From Massilia sp. PDC64 (lineage in GTDB: Bacteria; Pseudomonadota; Gammaproteobacteria; Burkholderiales; Burkholderiaceae_D), in assembly GCF_900101265.1 (NCBI RefSeq), contig NZ_FMZS01000005.1:62001-126000 (forward strand): a stretch of DNA of 64,000 bases. Direction: 5' to 3'. How positions within the stretch are numbered: position 1 is the stretch's first letter; each line of letters starts with the position of its first letter. Position numbers and translations under genes: made by a program. Positions 8,423 to 16,019 of the stretch are shown one piece after another. The notes below the pieces were generated by a model, which made no database searches, had not been told where the DNA came from, and saw only the letters and a program-made list of their open reading frames with translations.

Positions 8423-9337
8423 ATGACATCAGGACAATGGTGGATCGTCGCGCTGTCGGAGCAGCTGGCGCCGGGCAAGACGCTGGCGGTGGTCTGCGAC
8501 GGCGTGCAGGTGGCGCTGTTCCGCAGCGCCGGCGGCGAAGCGTTCGCGCTGGAAGACCGCTGCCCGCACCGGCGCGTGCTGCTGTCGCCCGGACAAGTTA
8601 AGCCGGGCGGCCTGCAATGCCCCTATCACGGCTGGACCTTCGACGGCGCGAGCGGGCATTGCACCGATATTCCGAACCTGCGGCGCGACGAGAAGATCCC
8701 GCCGGCGGCGGCCCGCGCCTATCCGGTCGCCGAATTGAATGGCTTCATCCACGTGCACAGCGGCACCGGCGACATGCCGGGCACGCTTCCCGGCGCGGCC
8801 TACCGGGCGGCGGGGCGCGAATTCACGGGGACCGCGGTGGGGGCGATCGCGTTCCCCGACTATCTGGACGTCATGCTCGACGGCCCGGAGTGCCTGATCG
8901 ACTTTCCGGGCGTGACGATCACCGACTTCTTCATCGGCGATCCGCGCCGCGACGGCGGGCATCTCGTGCTCGACCGCGGCGCCGTGTGGAAGGGCAGGGG
9001 ACCCGGTCCCGCTTTCGTGCGCGACCATCCGCTGCTGGTGCGCACCCGCGTGCCGCTGGCGGGCGGCGACATCGTGGTGGAATTGCTGGATGCGGCCGAG
9101 CAGCCGCTGGTGACGCTGCTGGTCGCCGCCACCGCCAACCGGCGCGGCACCACCAGCCTCGTATGGCGCGGCTTCACCCATGCGGGCGCGCATGCCGCGC
9201 CGCCGGGCTGGCACCTGCGCCGGCTGGCCGGGGCGGCGCCGTTCACGGTGCGGGCCGACATCGACGGACGCGCCATCGCGGCGCTCGAAGCGGCGCCGTC
9301 GCGCGAACGGCGGGATCAACTGGAGGATGCCGCATGA
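8423..9337 (+). CDS. Rieske [2Fe-2S] protein lacking the mononuclear iron site
   Basis: 304 residues. An intact Rieske motif is visible: C47-P-H49, sixteen residues, C66-P-Y-H69, followed by GWTFDGASGHC, as in ring-hydroxylating oxygenases. The C-terminal 200 residues look like the remains of an oxygenase catalytic domain, but where the iron motif DxxHxxxxH should be the sequence runs FPDYLDVMLDGPECLIDFPGV, with no His pair. It can therefore carry electrons but probably cannot activate oxygen. It overlaps the next gene by four bases (ATGA), and that gene has exactly the site missing here. A heteromeric oxygenase with this as the electron-transfer subunit is my inference; a stand-alone ferredoxin role is the alternative. 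Confidence 0.85.
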   Translation: MTSGQWWIVALSEQLAPGKTLAVVCDGVQVALFRSAGGEAFALEDRCPHRRVLLSPGQVKPGGLQCPYHGWTFDGASGHCTDIPNLRRDEKIPPAAARAYPVAELNGFIHVHSGTGDMPGTLPGAAYRAAGREFTGTAVGAIAFPDYLDVMLDGPECLIDFPGVTITDFFIGDPRRDGGHLVLDRGAVWKGRGPGPAFVRDHPLLVRTRVPLAGGDIVVELLDAAEQPLVTLLVAATANRRGTTSLVWRGFTHAGAHAAPPGWHLRRLAGAAPFTVRADIDGRAIAALEAAPSRERRDQLEDAA

Positions 9338-10368
9338 ACATGGATGACAAGGCGGCGCGCTTCGCCGCGCCGGACGCGAAACGCGACTGGATACCCGGTA
9401 ACATCGACCTGCGCGACACCTGGTTCCCGGTGGCGTACAGCGCCGACGTCGGCAACCGCCCGTTGCGCCGCATCGTGCATGCGCAGGACGTCTACCTGTG
9501 GCGCGAGCTGGGACGGGTGCGCGCGGCCGAGTTCCGGCCCGACCTGCTGGAGAGCCGGCGCGCCGGCGCGACCGCCTTCACCGGCGGTTCGTGCTACTAC
9601 CGCGTCCATGAACGCTACGGCTACGTGTGGGTCTGGTACGGCAATCCCGACAACGCGCACGCGGACCTGATCCCTCTCATTCCGTTCCTGCCGGCGGACG
9701 GCGCGGGCATCCCGCGCTATACCCAGCGCTCGGTGCGGTTCGATGCCGCGTCGCCGCTGTCGGTCGAGAACCTGATCGACCTCACGCATGCCGATTTCCT
9801 GCATGCGAACACCATCGGCGACGGGCAATCGGAGCGCGACGTGGTCGAGTTCAGCTCGACGTCCGAGACGCTGACGCGGACGCGCATCGTCACCCGCAAG
9901 TCGGTGGCGCCGGTGATGCGCTGGATCGGCGGCGTGCGCGCGCAGTACCAGGACCTGCGCGCGGTGCTGCACGTCCACCTGCGCAACAACCTGTGCATTT
10001 CGTACCCCAGCTTCACGCCCGGCTACGCGATACCCAACGTGCAGCCGTTCGTGCCCGTCGGGAAGCACCGCTCGCGCGTCGACCAGACCAACTACACCGT
10101 GCACGCGCCGGCGCCGTTCCGCTGGCTGATGCCGCGCATCTCCTACGTCATCCAGCCGCAGGACAACTCGGTGCTGCGGCCGCAGAACGCGCGCTACTTC
10201 GATCCGGGCCAGCGGCGCGATCTCAGCTCGCGCTTCGACGCGCCGGGCAACCGTTACCGCGTGCTGATGACGCGCCTGGCCGAACGCCAGCGCGCCGGCG
10301 ACTTCGGCTACGGCGCCGATGCCGATCCGGCGCAGGATATCTCCGCCATCCTCGGGATGCGGCCCTAG
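9334..10368 (+). CDS. Rieske-oxygenase catalytic-domain protein lacking the Rieske cluster
   Basis: 344 residues. GGAGG at 9322-9326 sets the ATG at 9334, overlapping the previous stop. The catalytic half is of the vanillate/dicamba demethylase type: NLIDLTHADFLH gives D149, H152 and H157, and QPQDNSVLRPQ supplies D277 as third ligand, a complete 2-His-1-carboxylate site with the bridging Asp. In the N-terminal half, aligned to Rieske domains by DTWFPVA and YGYVWVWYGNP, both the CxH and CxxH pairs are gone. Electrons must come from another protein; the upstream half-oxygenase is the obvious candidate. Demethylation or hydroxylation is the family chemistry. Confidence 0.85.
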   Translation: MNMDDKAARFAAPDAKRDWIPGNIDLRDTWFPVAYSADVGNRPLRRIVHAQDVYLWRELGRVRAAEFRPDLLESRRAGATAFTGGSCYYRVHERYGYVWVWYGNPDNAHADLIPLIPFLPADGAGIPRYTQRSVRFDAASPLSVENLIDLTHADFLHANTIGDGQSERDVVEFSSTSETLTRTRIVTRKSVAPVMRWIGGVRAQYQDLRAVLHVHLRNNLCISYPSFTPGYAIPNVQPFVPVGKHRSRVDQTNYTVHAPAPFRWLMPRISYVIQPQDNSVLRPQNARYFDPGQRRDLSSRFDAPGNRYRVLMTRLAERQRAGDFGYGADADPAQDISAILGMRP

Positions 10369-11577
10369 GTGCAGGCCGGCTCCGTCGTCCGGGCGTCCGG
10401 CCTGCCTGGCATCACCTTGATCCTGGCCGGGCTGGCGATGCTCGGCCCGTTCTCGATCAACGCCTACCTCCCGTCGTTCCCGGACATGGAACGGACGTTG
10501 CACACGGACCGGGTCGCGCTGCAGCAGACGATCTCGGTGTATTTCGCCGCGTTCGCGTTCATGTCGCTGTGGCATGGCGCGATTGCCGATGCCTGCGGGC
10601 GGCGCCGGGTTGTGCTGGCCGGACTGGCCACGTATGCGCTGGCCTCGCTGGGCTGCGCATGCGCCACGCGCGTCGGGCAGCTGCTGCCGTTGCGCGCGCT
10701 GCAGGGCTTCTCCGCCGGCGCCGGCATCGTGATCGGCCGCGCGGTGGTGCGCGACCTGCACGAGGGGCCGCTGGCGCGGCGCATGATGTCGCAGGTCGTC
10801 ATGATGTACGGGCTGGCGCCGGCGGTCGCGCCGCTGGCCGGCGGGGCGCTCCAGCGGGCGTTCGGATGGCGCGCCGTGTTCCTGTTTCTGGCGCTGCTGG
10901 CGGCCGGCCTGTTCGCGGCGGTGGCGTTGCGCCTGCCGGAGACCCTGGCGCCGCAGGCGCGCCAGCCGTTCCGGCTCGCGCCGCTCGCGCGGGGCTACGC
11001 GCGCGTGCTGGGCAACCGCGCGTTCATGACCTGGGCGCTGTCCTACGCCGCGATGTTCGGCGCGTTCTTCATCTACGTGCTGTCGGCGCCCGTGTTCCTG
11101 ATGCGGCACCTCGGCCTGGGCGAAGCGGACTTCCTGTGGCTGTTCGGACCGGCGACGGCGGGACTGGTCGCCGGCTCGGCGCTGGCCGGCAAGGCCGCCG
11201 CGCGCTGGCCGGTGCGGCTCACGCTGCAGGTCGGATTCGCGCTGATGGGCGCGGCGATCGCTTTCGACCTGGCCATCTGCCTGGCGGCCCCGGCGGGCGC
11301 CGGCTGGTACGTGCTGCACCTGTTCGTGTTCAATCTCGGCATGGCGCTGGCGATGCCGACCCTGACGATCCGGGGCCTCGACTGCGTCCCCGACCGGCGC
11401 GGCATGGGGTCGTCGGTGCAACTGTTCGTGCAGACCGGCTTCAATGCCCTGATCGCGGCCGTCCTCGCGCCCCTGCTGTGGGGATCGCTCATGTCGCTCG
11501 CGCTCGGCGCGGCCGCGCTGTTCCTGTGCGCCGGCGCCGGCGTGCTGCTGGTCGCGCGCTTACCGGCACATTCCTGA
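10369..11577 (+). CDS. Bcr/CflA-type MFS exporter
   Basis: 402 residues, about twelve hydrophobic segments. The start is a GTG directly abutting the previous TAG, with no good ribosome site, so translation is probably coupled. Opening segment SINAYLPSFPDMERTL and the loop motif GAIADACGRRRVVLAG are typical of the Bcr/CflA drug-proton antiport branch of the major facilitator superfamily, as is RALQGFSAGAGIVIGRAVVRD in TM4-5. It would sit in the inner membrane and export a small hydrophobic compound, here perhaps the pathway substrate or a toxic intermediate. Confidence 0.85.
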   Translation: MQAGSVVRASGLPGITLILAGLAMLGPFSINAYLPSFPDMERTLHTDRVALQQTISVYFAAFAFMSLWHGAIADACGRRRVVLAGLATYALASLGCACATRVGQLLPLRALQGFSAGAGIVIGRAVVRDLHEGPLARRMMSQVVMMYGLAPAVAPLAGGALQRAFGWRAVFLFLALLAAGLFAAVALRLPETLAPQARQPFRLAPLARGYARVLGNRAFMTWALSYAAMFGAFFIYVLSAPVFLMRHLGLGEADFLWLFGPATAGLVAGSALAGKAAARWPVRLTLQVGFALMGAAIAFDLAICLAAPAGAGWYVLHLFVFNLGMALAMPTLTIRGLDCVPDRRGMGSSVQLFVQTGFNALIAAVLAPLLWGSLMSLALGAAALFLCAGAGVLLVARLPAHS

Positions 11578-11597
11578 AAACAGACGGAGACAACACC

Positions 11598-12653
11598 ATG
11601 AAACCGATAGACATGAAGACGACGGTGGCGGCCCCGGCGCGGGCACGGCGTGCCCTGGCCTCGATGACCCTGGCGGCAATGGCGCTCGCCGGCTGCGGCG
11701 GCGGCAGCGATCACGCGCCCATCTGCAGCGATGTCTCGCTCGCGGTGGATGCCGGCCATATCTACGGCCAATGGTGCCGCCCGGCGGATGGCCCTGCCGC
11801 GAAGGTGCTGCAGGTGCTCGTGCATGGCGCGACCTACTCGCACACCTACTGGAATTTTCCCGGGTTCGACGGCCGCTACTCGTACTCGAACTCAATGAAC
11901 CGTGCGGGCTATGCCACCCTGGCCATCGACCAGCTCGGCGTCGGCAGGAGCACGCACCCGCCGAGCGATCAGGTGACTTATGCCACGGCCGCTAAGGCGG
12001 TGGCGCAAGTGGTGCGCGCCGTACGTGGCGGGGCGCTGGGCGACTCGTACGGCAAGATCGTCGTCGTCGGGCATTCCATCGGTTCGCTGGTGGTGCTCGG
12101 CAGCGTGGCGCAGTACGGCGGCGTCGATGGCATGCTGCTCTCCGGCTTCTCGCATTCCCTGGGCGGCGCGGGCTTCGGCAAGTTGACGGCCAGCGTGGTG
12201 CCGGCGCTGAACGACCCGATCACGAAGGCCAACATTCCCGCCGGCGACCTCGGGTATCTGAGCGTGCTCCAGGGCCGCGCGGTGTTCTATCAATCGGGTG
12301 ATGCCGACCCGGCGTTGATTGCCGCTGACGAGGCCACGCACAGCGAGCTCTCGGGCTTCCTGAACGCCGCCGATTACCTTGCCGTCGATGCCGGCGGCAT
12401 TCGCGTGCCGGTGCTGGTGGCCAACGGTGTGAATGACATCGCCTTCTGCAGCCAGGGCGGCGGTGGCTCCACCACCGACTGCAGCAGCGCCGCCACGTTC
12501 CGGGCCGCCGAGCTGCCGTTCTTCGCGGCTGCCACGCCGCTGGAGGCGTACGTGCTGCCCAATGCCGGCCACAACCTGAATCTGACGCTGCAAGCGCAGA
12601 CCTGGTACGGCGCGGCACTGGGCTGGTTCCGGACGCACTTTCCCGTGAACTGA
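11598..12653 (+). CDS. lipoprotein alpha/beta-hydrolase (esterase/lipase-like)
   Basis: 351 residues. GGAG upstream of the ATG at 11598. The N terminus has a lipobox LALAG-C with C33 as the predicted lipid-anchored residue, so the enzyme is probably tethered in the envelope facing the periplasm. Catalytic elements: nucleophile elbow VVGHSIGSLV, candidate acid in NGVNDIA and terminal His in PNAGHNLN; the oxyanion loop is VLVHGATYSHTYW. It is the last gene of the + operon, followed by a convergent terminator. It may release a catabolic substrate from an ester before uptake, which fits an operon with envelope and oxygenase genes; that role is inferred. Confidence 0.83.
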   Translation: MKPIDMKTTVAAPARARRALASMTLAAMALAGCGGGSDHAPICSDVSLAVDAGHIYGQWCRPADGPAAKVLQVLVHGATYSHTYWNFPGFDGRYSYSNSMNRAGYATLAIDQLGVGRSTHPPSDQVTYATAAKAVAQVVRAVRGGALGDSYGKIVVVGHSIGSLVVLGSVAQYGGVDGMLLSGFSHSLGGAGFGKLTASVVPALNDPITKANIPAGDLGYLSVLQGRAVFYQSGDADPALIAADEATHSELSGFLNAADYLAVDAGGIRVPVLVANGVNDIAFCSQGGGGSTTDCSSAATFRAAELPFFAAATPLEAYVLPNAGHNLNLTLQAQTWYGAALGWFRTHFPVN

Positions 12654-12693
12654 CCGCCGCCGTCAAGACCGTAGCGCCTGTGCCAAATGAAAA

Positions 12694-12723
12694 CCCGCCC
12701 GCGCCTGGCAAGGCGGGGGCGGG
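12694..12723 (-). terminator. Rho-independent terminator of the dioxygenase operon
   Basis: A 13-bp stem with one mismatch (arms 12694-12706 and 12711-12723) closes a GGCA loop. On the minus strand the stem is followed by TTTTCATTT, suiting the minus operon that ends at 12742. It lies between convergent genes and may also slow + transcripts. Confidence 0.75.
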
Positions 12724-12741
12724 CGGCGGGCGTCCCGGTGC

Positions 12742-13311
12742 TTACAGGAAGATGCCGAGGTTAGGCGTACCCAGCACCGCCTGGTCGATGATGACTTCGC
12801 GCCGGGCCAGCTGGTAGCCCGATTCGGTTTTGCGGATCACGTCGTGACGCTCGCACGGGACCAGGTCGAACTTGTCGTGGTCGAAACGGTTCCGGGTCAT
12901 CAGCAGGTAGCTGTGCACCTTGAATTCGTCTTCCTTGTCGGTCCGGTAGACGCGGATGTTCGAGACCAGGTGCTTGGTGCGCGACGGCGGATCCTCACCC
13001 CACGCGCTGCGCGTGTCCATGACGCGCATCACACGCAGCATGATCGAGCGGTAATCGTCGTACATGTGCTGGACGGTGCGCACCACCGACTTGTCCTGGT
13101 CGCGCGTGGCGCGGGTATGCCGCAACGGCACGGTGTATTCGATGTCCTTGGCGACCATCGCGATCCAGTCGCGCAGGCGCAACGTATCGAACAGTTCGGC
13201 TTCGTCGTACAAGAACTCGACCATGTCGTTGTACAGCGGGCTGCCGACCGGGACCCGGTTGGCGCGCAGCGACGGCGGCAGCGGCGTCGGCTCGAGCGGG
13301 TTCTTTTCCAT
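12742..13311 (-). CDS. aromatic-ring-hydroxylating dioxygenase, beta subunit
   Basis: 189 residues, typical of the small subunit with the NTF2/SnoaL-like cone fold. AGGAG precedes the ATG at 13311. Recognisable segments are FLYDEAELFDTLRLRDWIAMVAKDI near residue 30, then DDYRSIMLRVMRVMD, SRTKHLVSNIRV and the closing RREVIIDQAVLGTPNLGIFL, where family members have the strand that packs in the alpha3-beta3 ring. The beta subunit has no cofactor; it supports structure and sometimes specificity. It follows the alpha gene by 41 bases in one operon. No ferredoxin or reductase gene is adjacent. Confidence 0.92.
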   Translation of the reverse strand: MEKNPLEPTPLPPSLRANRVPVGSPLYNDMVEFLYDEAELFDTLRLRDWIAMVAKDIEYTVPLRHTRATRDQDKSVVRTVQHMYDDYRSIMLRVMRVMDTRSAWGEDPPSRTKHLVSNIRVYRTDKEDEFKVHSYLLMTRNRFDHDKFDLVPCERHDVIRKTESGYQLARREVIIDQAVLGTPNLGIFL

Positions 13312-13352
13312 GGGTGTCTCCTGGGGGTGTGGTTGGGGTACGGGTTGCGCGC

Positions 13353-14753
13353 TCATTTTTCGCTCGTCATCAGCTCGTGCCAGTACTTCCACCACGCCCA
13401 CTGGGTGTCGTCCTTCGTGAAGCCGTCGCCGACGTGGCCCGGTCCCGGCCAGCCTTCCGGCGCGCCGTTCTCGAACAGGGCCTGGTACTTCATGGTGATG
13501 GTCTTGCTCATCGCGCCTTTCGCCACTTCGGTCTGGTGCGGCCAGGTGTCGGAGTCTTCCATCTCGACCATGCCGGAGGTGCCCAGCATCTGCACCGACT
13601 GGCGCAGCATGCGTGCCTTGAGTTCGGGCGGCGTGTCCTTCTCGGCGAAGATCCAGTTCATGAACTCGAGCTTGTCCGGACCTTTCGGGATGTAGGCGTG
13701 CAGGGCGCAGGCGCCGATGATCGTGCCGTCCGGCTGCGGCAGATAGATGAATTCGAACAGGCCGTTCGGGAAGAATCCGCCGACCTGGGGCGGACGCCAG
13801 GACATCAGCTTGAGCTGGCCGTCGTCGAAGCGTTCCAGTAGTTCCGGTACCATCGCGGGCGTGATGCCGGGCGGCGGCAGGACGGTCAGCTTCTCGGCCG
13901 GGGTCAGCTCGGCCGGATTCTTGCCGGTCAGGCGCACGATCTTGCGGTCGAGCTCGATGCAGCGCAGCGCATGGCCGTGGTCGGTCCAGACTTCGCTGCC
14001 GTACATTTCCGGCGACAAGTCGGCACCTTTGCCTTCCGCATCCGGCTTTTTCGCGTACGGACCGACTTCGCCCAGCCAGCGGTGCAGGGTCAGGGTATGG
14101 AATCCGTCCGCGGCGGACTGCTCGCAGGCGGTCTTCCAGTTCGCATTGATGCGGAAGCGCTGCGGCGGGCCGAGGACTTCGAGGCCGCCTTTCGTGCGCA
14201 GGAACAGGGTGTCGAAATAGTACTTGGCGTCGCCGAAGAATTCTTCCAGGCTGGGGCCGTCGATATTCCAGGTCGCGAAGATCAGGCCGCCATACAGCGC
14301 GACGCGCGCCTTCTTCAGGCCGAGCTGTTCCTTCGGCGTCATCTTCCCGTGCATGCACTCCTTCTCGATCGGGGCGCCGATGAAATCGCCGTTCGGCTTG
14401 AAGGCCCAGCCATGGTAGATGCACATGTGGACGTTCGTGTTGCCGGCGTCGTGCGTCTGCACCCGCATCGCGCGGTGCGGGCAGACGTTCAGCGAGACGT
14501 GGATCTCGTTGTCGCGGTCGCGCGCGACGATGACGGCGTCGGAACCCATGTCGCGCGTGACGAAGTCGCCCTTGTTCGGGATTTCGGTCTCGTGTCCCAG
14601 GAAGATCCAGGTCTTGGCGAAGATCCGCTCCATCTCGAGTTCATAAAGCTCGGGGTCGGACAGGGCGCGTACCTTGACTTCGCGTGTCTCGTGGTTGATC
14701 AGGTCCGAGATCGTGGTCCCGTCCCGCAGTGTCGTTTCGGCATGCTGGTGCAT
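13353..14753 (-). CDS. aromatic-ring-hydroxylating dioxygenase, alpha subunit
   Basis: 466 residues. Start at 14753 (MHQHAE) chosen because AAGGAG sits just upstream; a longer frame runs into the promoter. Rieske ligands C91, H93, C111 and H114 (17-residue spacer, CIYHGW). The catalytic iron site is ADGFHTLTLH with bridging D216 and ligands H219 and H224. Together with the beta subunit it would add O2 to an aromatic ring to give a cis-dihydrodiol, using electrons from a reductase encoded elsewhere. The ring substrate cannot be named; the operon holds only alpha and beta. Transcription should start near 14777 from the promoter at 14784-14811. Confidence 0.93.
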   Translation of the reverse strand: MHQHAETTLRDGTTISDLINHETREVKVRALSDPELYELEMERIFAKTWIFLGHETEIPNKGDFVTRDMGSDAVIVARDRDNEIHVSLNVCPHRAMRVQTHDAGNTNVHMCIYHGWAFKPNGDFIGAPIEKECMHGKMTPKEQLGLKKARVALYGGLIFATWNIDGPSLEEFFGDAKYYFDTLFLRTKGGLEVLGPPQRFRINANWKTACEQSAADGFHTLTLHRWLGEVGPYAKKPDAEGKGADLSPEMYGSEVWTDHGHALRCIELDRKIVRLTGKNPAELTPAEKLTVLPPPGITPAMVPELLERFDDGQLKLMSWRPPQVGGFFPNGLFEFIYLPQPDGTIIGACALHAYIPKGPDKLEFMNWIFAEKDTPPELKARMLRQSVQMLGTSGMVEMEDSDTWPHQTEVAKGAMSKTITMKYQALFENGAPEGWPGPGHVGDGFTKDDTQWAWWKYWHELMTSEK

Positions 14754-14783
14754 CGTTGTCTCCTTTGTTTTCCTGCTCTTCGA

Positions 14784-14811
14784 ATTGTACACAAATAAGA
14801 ATTTTGTTCAA
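14784..14811 (-). promoter_or_regulatory. sigma-70 promoter with embedded palindrome for the dioxygenase operon
   Basis: On the minus strand TTGAAC (14811-14806) and TACAAT (14789-14784) are 16 bp apart. The spacer and the inner part of the -35 hold an inverted repeat, CACAAA-N7-TTTGTT on the + strand (14790-14808). The same palindrome with the same 7-bp spacer lies inside another N16 promoter at 17316-17343. A repressor binding there would block RNA polymerase at both. The promoter match is good; the repressor is inferred. Confidence 0.6.
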
Positions 14812-14862
14812 CAAACGATGGGTCCGCCGGCGAATATATTTTTTTGCCGTGGCCCGCAGGAA

Positions 14863-15324
14863 TCAGTCCGCTTCGGCCGGCACCGCGCTGCCGCGCCGCA
14901 GTACCACCGGGATGCCCCCGGTGCGGCGCTTGGCCATCCACTGGCCGAGCGCCGCGTCCATGTAGTCGACATGCGCGGGGAACCAGCGCGCCAGCTCGCG
15001 CGCGAGGGCGCGGCAGGTGGCCGCATGGCCCCCGCCGGCGAGGAGGGCGCGCACCTCGTGCACCGAGGCCAGGACCGCGCCGTGTTCGTCGAGGTGGCAT
15101 TGGGTCGCGGGGAAGTCGGTGGAGACCATCCATTCGCGCTCCTCGTCGAAATGGCGTTCGGCGTGGTCGGCGAATGCGTCGAGCCGCTTCGCCAGCTCGG
15201 CATCGGGCGCCGCCAGCAGGGCCGCGACCAGCTCGACGAATTCGCGGTGGGTAGCGTCCATCGGACCGTAGCCGAGGAGGAACTGGTCGGTCCAGGTGAA
15301 GTCTGGTTGGGGTGTCGCTGACAT
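14863..15324 (-). CDS. bacteriohemerythrin-like protein
   Basis: 153 residues, single hemerythrin domain. The di-iron ligand pattern is visible: DATHREF, then HAERHFDEERE, HLDEHGAVL and WFPAHVDYMD, matching the H...HxxxE...HxxxH...HxxxxD arrangement. Such proteins bind O2 reversibly, or sense or store it, in the cytoplasm of microaerophilic or aerobic bacteria. It is transcribed in the same direction as the ring dioxygenase and lies upstream of it, so an O2-supply role for the oxygenases is tempting but unproven; the dioxygenase has its own promoter. It is divergent from the glutathione peroxidase gene. Confidence 0.88.
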   Translation of the reverse strand: MSATPQPDFTWTDQFLLGYGPMDATHREFVELVAALLAAPDAELAKRLDAFADHAERHFDEEREWMVSTDFPATQCHLDEHGAVLASVHEVRALLAGGGHAATCRALARELARWFPAHVDYMDAALGQWMAKRRTGGIPVVLRRGSAVPAEAD

Positions 15325-15365
15325 GGTGCCGGCTTTCGGTAAAGGCTGATCGGGAGATTTTGATT

Positions 15366-15384
15366 ACACTTTCTAAAAAAGTGT
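15366..15384. promoter_or_regulatory. palindrome between hemerythrin and peroxidase genes
   Basis: Perfect inverted repeat ACACTTT-N5-AAAGTGT in the AT-rich divergent region 15325-15449. The position suits an operator shared by the two divergent genes. No regulator can be assigned from the sequence. Confidence 0.35.
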
Positions 15385-15449
15385 CGAATAAATGTTAGCA
15401 TGGGTCGCCCCGCAGGCGCTACCTGCCAATCAACCAAGGAGAAGCATCG

Positions 15450-16001
15450 ATGCATGCCGAGATCGACACGATACCGTTCCGCCTGATGGACGGCACCCAC
15501 GCGACCCTGTCCAGTTACCGCGGCAAGGTCGTGCTGCTGGTGAACGTGGCATCGCAGTGCGGACTGACGCCGCAATACGAAGGACTGCAGCGCCTGTTCG
15601 AGGACAAGCGCGAGGCCGGGCTGGTGGTGATCGGCTTCCCCGCCAACGATTTCGGCGCACAGGAGCCGGGCAGCAACGAGGAGATCTCGCAGTTCTGCAG
15701 CACCAGGTTTGGCGTCGCGTTTCCGCTGGCCGAGAAGATCTCGGTCAAGGGTCCGGCGCGCCATCCTTTGTACGCCGCACTGACCCGGGCGCAGCCTGCC
15801 GCCGTGGATCCGGCGCAGGGCGCCCTGCGGCAGAAACTGAGCGGCTACGGCTACGAGGCGGGCGACCCGTCGGACGTGTTGTGGAACTTCGAGAAGTTCC
15901 TGGTCGGCCGCGACGGTCGGGTCGTCGCCCGCTTCAATCCCGACGTCGCAGCCGACGATCCGCTGCTGCTGGATGCCATCGAGCGCGCGTTGCGCGGCTG
16001 A
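15450..16001 (+). CDS. glutathione peroxidase (Cys type)
   Basis: 183 residues. AGGAG precedes the ATG at 15450. Catalytic tetrad elements: NVASQCG with C37 in place of selenocysteine, FPANDFGAQEPG with the Gln, and WNFEKFLV with Trp and Asn. This family reduces H2O2 or organic hydroperoxides, in bacteria usually with thioredoxin rather than glutathione as reductant. A segment around residues 115-135 (RAQPAAVDPAQGALRQKLSGYG) is longer than in minimal homologues. It precedes the P450 gene by 18 bases, so both are probably co-transcribed, and it may protect against peroxide leaking from the oxygenases. Confidence 0.93.
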   Translation: MHAEIDTIPFRLMDGTHATLSSYRGKVVLLVNVASQCGLTPQYEGLQRLFEDKREAGLVVIGFPANDFGAQEPGSNEEISQFCSTRFGVAFPLAEKISVKGPARHPLYAALTRAQPAAVDPAQGALRQKLSGYGYEAGDPSDVLWNFEKFLVGRDGRVVARFNPDVAADDPLLLDAIERALRG

Positions 16002-16019
16002 ACCGGACCGGGACGACCG

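Noticed and set aside
9627-11590. long + frame upstream of the lipoprotein hydrolase in the same frame
   Set aside because: Only the part from 11598 has a ribosome site, signal peptide and hydrolase motifs; the rest is out of frame with the oxygenase and MFS genes it crosses.
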